A stretch of DNA of 6,578 nucleotides from Candidatus Lindowiibacteriota bacterium. GTDB lineage: Bacteria > Lindowbacteria > 2-12-FULL-62-27. The position numbers were made by a program, and so were the translations under genes. The notes beneath the pieces were generated by a model. The model did not search any database, was not told the DNA's origin, and saw only the letters and a program-made list of their open reading frames with translations. This document shows, piece by piece, positions 1 through 5,295 of this stretch; the stretch's first letter is position 1, and each line of letters starts with the position of its first letter. Location of the stretch: positions 1-6,578 of the forward strand of contig JAHFCY010000193.1 in NCBI GenBank assembly GCA_023249255.1. Direction: 5' to 3'.

Positions 1-182
1 TCAAAGTCTATGAGAGCGAAAAACGTCCGGATAGGGAAACCGACTGGCAACACAGCCGAATTATATTAAACCCGGATTCGACCGATGCCGGCTATCAGCC
101 GATTATTCTGACGGCAAACGACGGTGACGAATTACGTGTCATTGCGGAAGTGGTCGAGGTGTTGGAGTGCGGGGACAAGTGA
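1..182 (+). CDS. C-terminal fragment of a probable S24/LexA-type repressor or peptidase (partial, 5' end missing)
   Basis: An open frame enters from the left edge (first full codon at base 3) and stops with TGA at 180-182, giving 59 residues. The end of the peptide reads RIILNPDSTDAGYQPIIL, then DELRVIAEVVEVL. This fits the last strands of S24 peptidase domains (LexA, phage CI-like repressors), where a 'L-x-P-x-N-x-x-Y-x-P-I' segment is followed by a strand of the type 'RVIGxVVGVI'. In that family the domain carries a Ser-Lys dyad for self-cleavage, or sits behind an HTH domain in a repressor. The catalytic Ser and Lys and any DNA-binding domain would lie upstream of this window, so activity and target cannot be judged. 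The gene ends about 70 bases before coxB, and a possible promoter lies between them, so it is probably not part of the cox operon. Another beta-rich C-terminus remains possible. Confidence 0.55.
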   Translation, partial: KVYESEKRPDRETDWQHSRIILNPDSTDAGYQPIILTANDGDELRVIAEVVEVLECGDK

Positions 183-210
183 GTCGCTCGGCCTGATTTT
201 TCAAATTCGT

Positions 211-237
211 TTGACTTTCCCTCCCGCTTTTTATACC
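211..237 (+). promoter_or_regulatory. Possible sigma70-type promoter of the cox operon
   Basis: TTGACT (211-216) is followed after 15 bases by TATACC (232-237). The -35 is close to consensus. The -10 matches 4 of 6 and the spacing is short, so this is tentative. Transcription would begin near base 244, only about eight bases before the coxB ATG. No Shine-Dalgarno motif lies in that gap. Confidence 0.3.
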
Positions 238-251
238 CTTCCCGCTAAATC

Positions 252-1019
252 ATGACACCGTTAACACCGGACAAAATCTACGGCTGGGGGGTTCCCTTTG
301 CGGCGTCCTCCTATGCGGCGAAACTCGACCGCCAGCTCAACATTTTCCACGCGGCGATGATCCTCATTTTCGTCTGCTGGGCCGTCTACATGGCCTACTG
401 CCTGATCCGCTATCGGGCCAAACCCGGCGTTCCGGCCGAGTATGGGCACTTGAGCGTCGTCACGTCACTGATCCCGGACGGAATCATTCTGGCGTTCGAG
501 ATGTTCATGATCTTTGCCATCGGCCTGCCGTCCTGGGCGCATGTCATGGAAAATTTTCCGGTCGAAAAAGAGGCGAACGTCGTCCACGTCATCGCCCAGC
601 AGTTTGCCTGGAATATCCATTATCCCGGACCGGATGGCGTGTTCGGCCGGACGAGCATCAAACTCATCAGTTCCGGAAATCCGATCGGCCTCGACGACTC
701 CGATCCGGCGGCGAAAGATGACATCGTCTCCATCAACCAGTTTCATGTTCCTGTCAACAAACCCACGCTGGTTTATCTCTCGTCGCTCGACGTCATCCAC
801 AGTTTCAATGTTCCGGCATTCCGGACCAAACAGGACGCCACGCCCGGCATGCAGGTCCGAATATGGTTTGAGCCGATCCAGCTCGGCACGTTCGAAATTG
901 CCTGCGCGCAGCTGTGCGGTCTCGGCCATTACCGCATGCGCGGCGACGTGATCGTGCACACGCAGGATGAATTTGACGCGTGGATCAAGAAAAAACTCGC
1001 CGAGAAATCGGAATCTTAA
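252..1019 (+). CDS. coxB: Cytochrome c oxidase subunit II (CuA protein)
   Basis: CoxB takes electrons from cytochrome c at its dinuclear CuA centre on the outer face of the membrane and passes them to heme a in CoxA. The 255-residue protein has two membrane helices (about 29-53 and 72-97) followed by a cupredoxin domain. CuA ligands are visible: H183 in VIHSFNVP, then C218, C222, H226 and M229 in CAQLCGLGHYRM. The third loop position is Gln (Q220) rather than the usual Glu, as in ba3-type subunit II. The aromatic segment reads AQQFAWNIHY, so Phe118 sits where the electron-entry Trp normally lies. There is no C-terminal heme-binding CxxCH, so this is not a caa3-type fusion. The start is fixed by an in-frame TAA at 246-248, just upstream of ATG 252. 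No ribosome site is evident. CoxA follows after three bases. Confidence 0.97.
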   Translation: MTPLTPDKIYGWGVPFAASSYAAKLDRQLNIFHAAMILIFVCWAVYMAYCLIRYRAKPGVPAEYGHLSVVTSLIPDGIILAFEMFMIFAIGLPSWAHVMENFPVEKEANVVHVIAQQFAWNIHYPGPDGVFGRTSIKLISSGNPIGLDDSDPAAKDDIVSINQFHVPVNKPTLVYLSSLDVIHSFNVPAFRTKQDATPGMQVRIWFEPIQLGTFEIACAQLCGLGHYRMRGDVIVHTQDEFDAWIKKKLAEKSES

Positions 1020-1022
1020 GAC

Positions 1023-2795
1023 ATGGAAACCACAGCGTCACACTCTCCGGCCGGCGTGCACGATGTTCATCCCGATCTGCCGTTCGTCCGAAAATATGTG
1101 TTTTCGACGGACCACAAAGTCATCGGCATTCAGTACATGATCACGTCGATGCTGTTCCTCCTGTCCGGATTTACCATGATGCTTCTCATGCGCTGGCAGA
1201 TCGCCTATCCCGGCACTCCCATTCCCTTCATCGGAAAATTCCTGCCCGAGACCATGGCCCCCGGCGGCGTCATGCTTCCCGAATTTTATAACCAGCTCGG
1301 CGCCATGCACGGCACCATCATGGTGTTTCTGGGCGTCGTGCCGCTCGGCGTCGCCGCCTTCGGCAACTACGTTCTTCCGCTTCAGATCGGCGCCAAAGAC
1401 ATGGCATTTCCATTTTTGAACATGCTCTCGTACTGGGTGTTTCTGATCGGCGGGGTTCTCATGCTGTCAAGTTTTGCCATGCCGGGAGGCGCCGCGCAGT
1501 CGGGCTGGACGTCCTACGTGCCTCTGGCGGACCTTGCGCCTCCGGGCCAGACCATGTGGCTCATCGCGATGACCTTCATCATCACCTCGTCTCTTTTCGG
1601 CGCCATCAATTTCATCGTCACGACCTTGAATCTTCGCGCCAAAGGCATGACCTGGATGCGGCTTCCGTTTTTCGTCTGGTGCCAGTTCGTCACGGCCGTC
1701 CTGCTCGTCCTCGCCTTTCCGGTCCTTCAGGGCGGCGCGCTCCTTCAGCTCATGGACCGCGTTGCGCACGCCAACTTTTTCATTCCGGCCAACCTGATTT
1801 TCGGCGGCGCGCCCGTCGAACGGCCCGGCGGCGGCAACCCCCTGCTGTGGCAGCATCTTTTCTGGTTTCTGGCGCATCCCGAGGTTTACGTTCTCCTGTT
1901 GCCTGAATTCGGCATCGTCGCCGAAATCATCGCCAACGGCACGCGCAAGCCCCTCTTTGGATACAAGGAACTCGTCATTTCGGCCTGCGGCATCGGCGTT
2001 CTCTCGTTTGTCGTCTGGGCGCACCACATGTTCCTGTCCGGCATGCGCACCGACGTCACCAAGTTTTTCACCATCACCACCATGATCATCTCGATCCCGT
2101 CCGTCATGGTCCTGACCTGTTTCCTCCTGAGTCTGCGCGGCGGCTCGATCCATTTCAATCTGCCCATGCTGTTTGCGCTCGCGTTTCTGCCCCTGTTCGG
2201 AATCGGCGGTCTCACGGGCCTCCCGCTCGGATTTACGCCGACTGACATCTATCTGCACGACACCTACTACGTCATCGGCCATTTCCATTACGTCGTGGTC
2301 ACGGGTAGTCTGATCGCGCTCTTTGGAGGACTCTATTTCTGGTTTCCGAAAATGTTCGGCCGGCACATGAACCAGCGCCTCGGCAAAATTCATTTCTGGA
2401 TTTCCGTCACCGCCATGAACGGCATTTTCTTTCCAATGCTGATCCAGGGCATGTCAGGGGTGCTTCGCCGCCAGTTTGATCCGACCGCGCAAATCCACAA
2501 TCATCCGACTCTTATTCTGAACAAAGTCATGACCATTTCCGCCTTGATCCTTGCCCTCGGCCAGATCGTGTTCATCGTCAATTTCTTCTACAGCCTCTTC
2601 AAAGGCAAAGAGGCCCAATCCAATCCGTGGAACGCCACGACCCTCGACTGGGCCGCCTGTCCCTCTCCGCCGCCTCACGGTAATTTCACGCAGGACATCG
2701 CGGTTCACCGCGGGCCCTACGAATACAGCGTGCCGAACCACAAAACCGACTGGTCACCCCAGCACGTGCCCGACCAGCAACTGGTGAAATCCTGA
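1023..2795 (+). CDS. coxA: Cytochrome c oxidase subunit I (heme a, heme a3-CuB catalytic subunit)
   Basis: This is the catalytic subunit that reduces oxygen to water and pumps protons. The 590 residues form about twelve membrane helices, a normal size. Low-spin heme a ligands are H96 (AMHGTIM) and H422. The heme a3 ligand is H420 (GHFHYV). CuB ligands are H285, H334 and H335 (WAHHMF), and Y289 in HPEVY is the expected partner of the His-Tyr cross-link. E287 in the same motif marks an A1-type D-pathway, and its entry residues D126 and N133 are present (DMAFPFLNMLSYW). H412-D413 (HDTYY) and R482-R483 match the Mg and propionate region. The odd point is the K-pathway helix: PSVMVLTC replaces the usual PTGxK, putting Val363 where R. 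sphaeroides has Lys362. Flanking catalytic residues show a constant offset of one, so no gap is needed. The stop overlaps coxC by one base (TGATG). Confidence 0.98.
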   Translation: METTASHSPAGVHDVHPDLPFVRKYVFSTDHKVIGIQYMITSMLFLLSGFTMMLLMRWQIAYPGTPIPFIGKFLPETMAPGGVMLPEFYNQLGAMHGTIMVFLGVVPLGVAAFGNYVLPLQIGAKDMAFPFLNMLSYWVFLIGGVLMLSSFAMPGGAAQSGWTSYVPLADLAPPGQTMWLIAMTFIITSSLFGAINFIVTTLNLRAKGMTWMRLPFFVWCQFVTAVLLVLAFPVLQGGALLQLMDRVAHANFFIPANLIFGGAPVERPGGGNPLLWQHLFWFLAHPEVYVLLLPEFGIVAEIIANGTRKPLFGYKELVISACGIGVLSFVVWAHHMFLSGMRTDVTKFFTITTMIISIPSVMVLTCFLLSLRGGSIHFNLPMLFALAFLPLFGIGGLTGLPLGFTPTDIYLHDTYYVIGHFHYVVVTGSLIALFGGLYFWFPKMFGRHMNQRLGKIHFWISVTAMNGIFFPMLIQGMSGVLRRQFDPTAQIHNHPTLILNKVMTISALILALGQIVFIVNFFYSLFKGKEAQSNPWNATTLDWAACPSPPPHGNFTQDIAVHRGPYEYSVPNHKTDWSPQHVPDQQLVKS

Positions 2796-3394
2796 TGTCC
2801 TCGACTCCCTGGATTCTTGATGCGTCCGATGAGCCGACATCGACCGGCGTGCCGCACGGCAAACTCGGCATCTGGGTTTTCCTCGCCTCCGAGGTCATGC
2901 TTTTCGGAAGCCTCATCAGTTCTTACATCGTGCTTCGGCTTGGAAGCACCCACTTCATCGTCCCGCCTCATGAATTTCTAAGCGTGCCGGTGGCCGCCCT
3001 GAACACGTTCGTTCTGATCATCAGCAGCGTGACGATGGTGATGGCTCTCGCGTCCATTCAACAGGACGACCGCAAAGGCATGATCATGTACCTGATCGCC
3101 ACCATCCTCTGCGGCCTGATTTTTCTTGGCGTCAAAACGTGGGAGTATCCGCACAAGTGGCATGAGGGCATCACGATTCAGAGCGGTCTCTTCGGATCAT
3201 TTTATTTCACCATGACCGGCCTCCACGGCCTGCACGTCATCGGCGGCATCGCTTTCAATCTCTACATCCTCATCCAGGGTATCCGCGGCAAGTGGAGCTC
3301 GACCCACTGCCAGCGCGTCGAGTACGCCGGAATCTACTGGCACTTCGTCGACCTCGTCTGGGTCGTCCTCTTCCCGCTTTTGTACCTGCTCTGA
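2795..3394 (+). CDS. coxC: Cytochrome c oxidase subunit III
   Basis: CoxC is a membrane subunit that binds CoxA, supports proton uptake into the D-pathway and protects the enzyme from turnover inactivation. The 199-residue protein has about five helices, as in the short CoxC/CyoC form that lacks the first two helices of the mitochondrial protein. Family landmarks are KLGIWVFLASEVMLFGSL with the conserved membrane Glu33, KTWEY (113-117), GLFGSFYFTMTGLHGLHVIGG (131-151) and YWHFVDLVWVVLFPLLYL near the C-terminus. The ATG shares one base with the coxA stop (TGATG at 2793-2797). With no clear Shine-Dalgarno site, translation is probably coupled to coxA. Its own stop overlaps the next start in the same way. 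Nothing appears truncated or unusual. Confidence 0.96.
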   Translation: MSSTPWILDASDEPTSTGVPHGKLGIWVFLASEVMLFGSLISSYIVLRLGSTHFIVPPHEFLSVPVAALNTFVLIISSVTMVMALASIQQDDRKGMIMYLIATILCGLIFLGVKTWEYPHKWHEGITIQSGLFGSFYFTMTGLHGLHVIGGIAFNLYILIQGIRGKWSSTHCQRVEYAGIYWHFVDLVWVVLFPLLYLL

Positions 3395-3735
3395 TGTCCA
3401 CCGAACCGCAGTCTCCGCCCGCCGGCGCGGCCCACTCACACGGCGATCCGAAAAAAATGGTGAAAACCTATGTCGCCATTTTCGTCGCTCTGGCGGTTCT
3501 GACGTTTCTCACCGTATGGGTCAATTCCCTGCACGTATCGAGGCCCGTGACCATCCTTGTCGCCGCCATCATCGCGCTCATCAAGGTGTTTCTGATTGCG
3601 ACGTTTTTCATGCATCTCAAATTCGAGGGCAAATGGATTTTCGGTACCGTCGCGCTGGCCGTTGTCGGCATCCTCATCCTGATCATTCTGATCTCACCTG
3701 ATATCGCCGGAGTCTTCGGCGGCCCCCGCCACTGA
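3394..3735 (+). CDS. coxD: Cytochrome c oxidase subunit IV, prokaryotic (CoxD/CyoD-like)
   Basis: This is a small accessory membrane subunit of bacterial heme-copper oxidases that helps assemble or stabilise the complex and has no cofactors. The 113-residue protein has a short polar N-terminus with three His/Pro/Gly-rich turns, then three helices (about 25-44, 51-75 and 83-102). The diagnostic segment is IALIKVFLIATFFMHLKFE in the second helix and the loop after it. I place the start at ATG 3394, which overlaps the coxC stop as TGATG, exactly as at the coxA/coxC junction. The open frame continues upstream to an ATG at 3292, but that would add 34 basic, non-conserved residues lying inside coxC, so it is rejected. 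The stop is at 3733-3735. The family is poorly conserved outside the middle helix, so the name rests on motif plus position. Confidence 0.9.
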   Translation: MSTEPQSPPAGAAHSHGDPKKMVKTYVAIFVALAVLTFLTVWVNSLHVSRPVTILVAAIIALIKVFLIATFFMHLKFEGKWIFGTVALAVVGILILIILISPDIAGVFGGPRH

Positions 3736-3746
3736 TTCTGTTTCGT

Positions 3747-4073
3747 TTGTTTTCCGTCCCCCGCCTTCAGTCTTCGGTCTTCAGTCTGCAGACTTCTGCC
3801 TTCCGTCTTCTGCCTTCTGTCTTCTGCCTTCTGTCTTCTGTCCTCTGCCTTCTAACTTCCGGCGCCGCGTCAGCCTGGGCCTGTCCCGTCTGTTTCGGCG
3901 ATCTTGAGCCCCAGCAGGCCCGGGGATTTTTTTGGGGCATCGTCATGTTGCTCATCCTCCCGCCGGCCCTGATCCTCTACATCGCCGGCCACGTGATCTA
4001 TCATTCCCGAAAAAAAGCTAGGGTCGACCGCCTCCTCTCCGAAGCCGACGATTTGACGCGCCATCCGTCCTAA
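3747..4073 (+). CDS. Small cox-linked membrane protein with CPVCFGD motif; signal peptide encoded by a tandem repeat
   Basis: The frame encodes up to 108 residues. The conserved-looking part begins ACPVCFGDLEPQQARGF (45-61), followed by one membrane helix (about 62-84) and a basic then acidic tail (HSRKKARVDRLL...). Small proteins with a CxVCFGD segment next to cox genes are familiar to me as uncharacterised proteins, with no established role. The first 45 residues look like a signal peptide: a Leu/Val/Phe/Ser-rich core and an A-W-A cleavage site (43-45) that would leave Cys46 at or near the mature N-terminus. Residues 6-39 are encoded by fourteen 7-nt repeat units, giving a seven-residue period (FRLLPSV, FCLLSSV, LCLLTSG). 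No ATG lies before CPVC. The start given is TTG 3747, 11 bases after the coxD stop, but CTG 3732 or 3738 is possible. The paired Cys residues would face the periplasm, perhaps for metal or thiol chemistry (inference). Confidence 0.65.
   Translation: MFSVPRLQSSVFSLQTSAFRLLPSVFCLLSSVLCLLTSGAASAWACPVCFGDLEPQQARGFFWGIVMLLILPPALILYIAGHVIYHSRKKARVDRLLSEADDLTRHPS
3764..3861. repeat. Imperfect 7-nt tandem repeat, 14 units (YCTTCNG)
   Basis: Fourteen consecutive units fit the pattern without a length change, for example tcttctg, ccttctg, tcttctg and ccttctg (3806-3833). The flanks are more diverged (ccttcag, tcttcgg, tctgcag, ccttcta, acttccg). The plus strand is nearly all pyrimidine and the other strand is CAGAAGR-rich. 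Units of this kind are usually seen in spacers; here the array lies inside an open frame and codes for the hydrophobic part of a signal peptide. Confidence 0.9.
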
Positions 4074-4255
4074 ACAAAGAGCCACAGACAGACACGCACC
4101 ATTACCCACAGATTATCCACTTTCTCCTCTTTAGAATTGTGTGTGTCCCTGCCTGCCGGCAGGCAGGTGTGAAAGTCTGTGTGTGTAAGTCAGTGGCCCT
4201 GGTTTAGGCATAATCCTAACTTGTATCTCGACCCGACCCGTCGTATTCTGACCGC
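4074..4255. other. Intergenic spacer between the cox cluster and the surE cluster
   Basis: No plausible gene is seen. The left part is CA-rich (ccacagacagacacg, then cccacagattatccac). The right part holds GT-rich tracts (ttgtgtgtgt at 4138-4146 and ctgtgtgtgtaag near 4178-4188) flanking a perfect palindrome. The CA tract on one side and GT tracts on the other give a loose inverted arrangement, like a decayed intergenic repeat. No T-run follows the palindrome, so a standard intrinsic terminator is not supported. Weak promoter-like hexamers TTGTAT (4221-4226) and TATTCT (4244-4249), 17 bases apart, precede the next gene. Confidence 0.6.
4148..4167. repeat. Perfect 20-bp palindrome
   Basis: The sequence cctgcctgccggcaggcagg is identical to its own reverse complement, centred between 4157 and 4158. 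It would form a 10-bp arm with no loop in duplex cruciform, or a slightly shorter RNA hairpin. It sits between two GT-rich tracts. It may be a dispersed genome repeat, a protein site or a hairpin that ends or protects transcripts; sequence alone does not decide. Confidence 0.9.
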
Positions 4256-4510
4256 ATGCTTGACAATTTATACGTCTGGATCGTCGGCGCGTTTTTCCTG
4301 CTGGTGGTGTTCATCGCCCTGATCTGGATGTTGCAGGGCCGGCCGATCGCTCCGGCGGGCAAACCACGGCGGTTCTGTCCGCTCTGTAAGAGTGAGCTGG
4401 CGGCGAACGAGACGTTGAAGGGATTGATCGTCGACTCCAACCCGCCGCAGAAAATTCTCATCCGGGGATGCACGCGTTGCGCCCCGCGGGAGGAAACCGG
4501 AACATGGTGA
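4256..4510 (+). CDS. Small membrane-anchored protein with paired CxxC motifs (putative zinc ribbon)
   Basis: This 84-residue protein has one N-terminal membrane helix (about 5-27), then a short Pro-rich linker and a cytoplasmic-looking domain with C41-P-L-C44 and C72-T-R-C75. Two CxxC knuckles 27 residues apart, the second in an 'IRGCTRC' strand-turn, suggest a zinc ribbon or rubredoxin-like fold. The basic residues after the helix (GRP...GKPRR) support an inside location for the domain. I do not recognise a named family and assign no function. The stop (4508-4510) overlaps the surE start (4504), so the two are probably co-translated. No Shine-Dalgarno motif precedes ATG 4256. An ATG-to-stop frame with a helix followed by organised Cys pairs makes a real gene likely despite its size. 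Confidence 0.75.
   Translation: MLDNLYVWIVGAFFLLVVFIALIWMLQGRPIAPAGKPRRFCPLCKSELAANETLKGLIVDSNPPQKILIRGCTRCAPREETGTW
4488..4493 (+). promoter_or_regulatory. Shine-Dalgarno site of surE
   Basis: GGGAGG lies inside the end of the upstream gene, ten bases before ATG 4504. It is the clearest ribosome site in the window and decides the surE start against the upstream in-frame ATG at 4468. Confidence 0.65.
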
Positions 4511-5295
4511 ATTCAAAATCGCTTCGCATTATTCTGACCAACGACGACGGGATTTTTGCCGAAGGCCTCCAGACGCTGCGTCAGGCCCTCGTCGACCGCG
4601 GGTTTCATCCCGTCACTGTCGCGCCGGACCGCGGCGCAAGCGGCGCGTCCCGCAGTCTCTCCTTGAGCCGCCCGCTGACCGTCCGGAAAATCGGCTCTGA
4701 CCAGTTCTCGGTCGACGGGACGCCCACAGACTGCGTCATGATGGCGCTCTACGAGATTTTACAGGATGGCCGCCGCCCCACACTCCTGTTGTCCGGCATC
4801 AATCACGGCCAGAATCTTGCCGACGATGTCACCTATTCCGGAACCTGCGCCGCCGCGTTCGAAGGATGCATGGAGGGAATCCGCAGTGTGGCGCTGTCGG
4901 CACTGCCGGACGATGACCATCAGTTCCGTTTTCGGGATCACGCCGATTTATTCATCGAAACAGTTCTGCCGCGGATTTTGAAATTGTCCCTTCCCCGCCG
5001 TAGTTTCATCAACATCAATTTTCCGGCCCTCCCGCGGTCGGCCATCAAAGGCGTCCGTGTCGTGCCGCTGGGCCGAAGCACATACACGGACCCCATCGCG
5101 CGCCAGAAACATCCGAACGTCCTCGGCCGGAAAAAAGACGGCTATCTCTACTGGATTACCGGCGCTCCCAAGGCCGTCAAAAAACGCGGGACGGATCTTG
5201 AGGCCGTCGAGCAGGGCTACGTCTCCGTCAGCCCCGTAAAACTCGACCTGAACGACCCCTCCCTTCTCGCCCGTGCCCGCCGCATATTTTCATGA
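4504..5295 (+). CDS. surE: 5'/3'-nucleotidase SurE
   Basis: SurE is a metal-dependent cytoplasmic phosphatase that removes phosphate from nucleoside 5'- and 3'-monophosphates and is linked to stationary-phase survival. The 263-residue protein shows the full active site: LTNDDG with metal-binding D14-D15, APDRGASGASRSLSL with Ser46, VDGTPTDCV (70-78) and LLSGINHGQNLADDVTYSGT with N100. NINFP (170-174) and the late GYVSVSP segment (238-244) are also typical. Length is normal for the family. I choose ATG 4504 because of the GGGAGG at 4488-4493 and because it puts NDDG near residue 13; starting at 4468 would add twelve unconserved residues. The start overlaps the stop of the small CxxC protein, and the stop overlaps the radical SAM start (ATGA at 5292-5295). 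The three genes therefore look like one translationally coupled unit. Confidence 0.95.
   Translation: MVNSKSLRIILTNDDGIFAEGLQTLRQALVDRGFHPVTVAPDRGASGASRSLSLSRPLTVRKIGSDQFSVDGTPTDCVMMALYEILQDGRRPTLLLSGINHGQNLADDVTYSGTCAAAFEGCMEGIRSVALSALPDDDHQFRFRDHADLFIETVLPRILKLSLPRRSFININFPALPRSAIKGVRVVPLGRSTYTDPIARQKHPNVLGRKKDGYLYWITGAPKAVKKRGTDLEAVEQGYVSVSPVKLDLNDPSLLARARRIFS

Noticed and set aside
465-959. Minus-strand 164-codon and plus-strand offset open frames over coxB
   Set aside because: They overlap a gene with clear CuA ligands and show no domain, membrane segment or start signal of their own.
1467-2393. A 308-codon open frame on the minus strand within coxA
   Set aside because: It is antisense to a fully conserved catalytic gene, its product is charged and of low complexity, and it arises from the GC-rich third positions of coxA.
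3292-3393. Upstream extension of coxD to ATG 3292
   Set aside because: The added residues are Arg/Pro-rich, lie wholly within coxC and have no family match; TGATG at 3392-3396 mirrors the coxA/coxC junction.
3764-3861. CRISPR array
   Set aside because: The units are 7 nt, contiguous and without spacers; this is a simple tandem repeat.
4101-4121. Two DnaA-box-like nonamers (ttacccaca and ttatccact)
   Set aside because: Each has a mismatch, there are only two, and there is no AT-rich unwinding region or dnaA/dnaN gene nearby, so an origin is not supported.
4148-4167. Intrinsic terminator at the palindrome
   Set aside because: The hairpin is strong but no T-run follows on either strand.
4468-4503. 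Upstream start of surE at ATG 4468
   Set aside because: It adds twelve residues not typical of SurE and ignores the GGGAGG correctly placed for ATG 4504.
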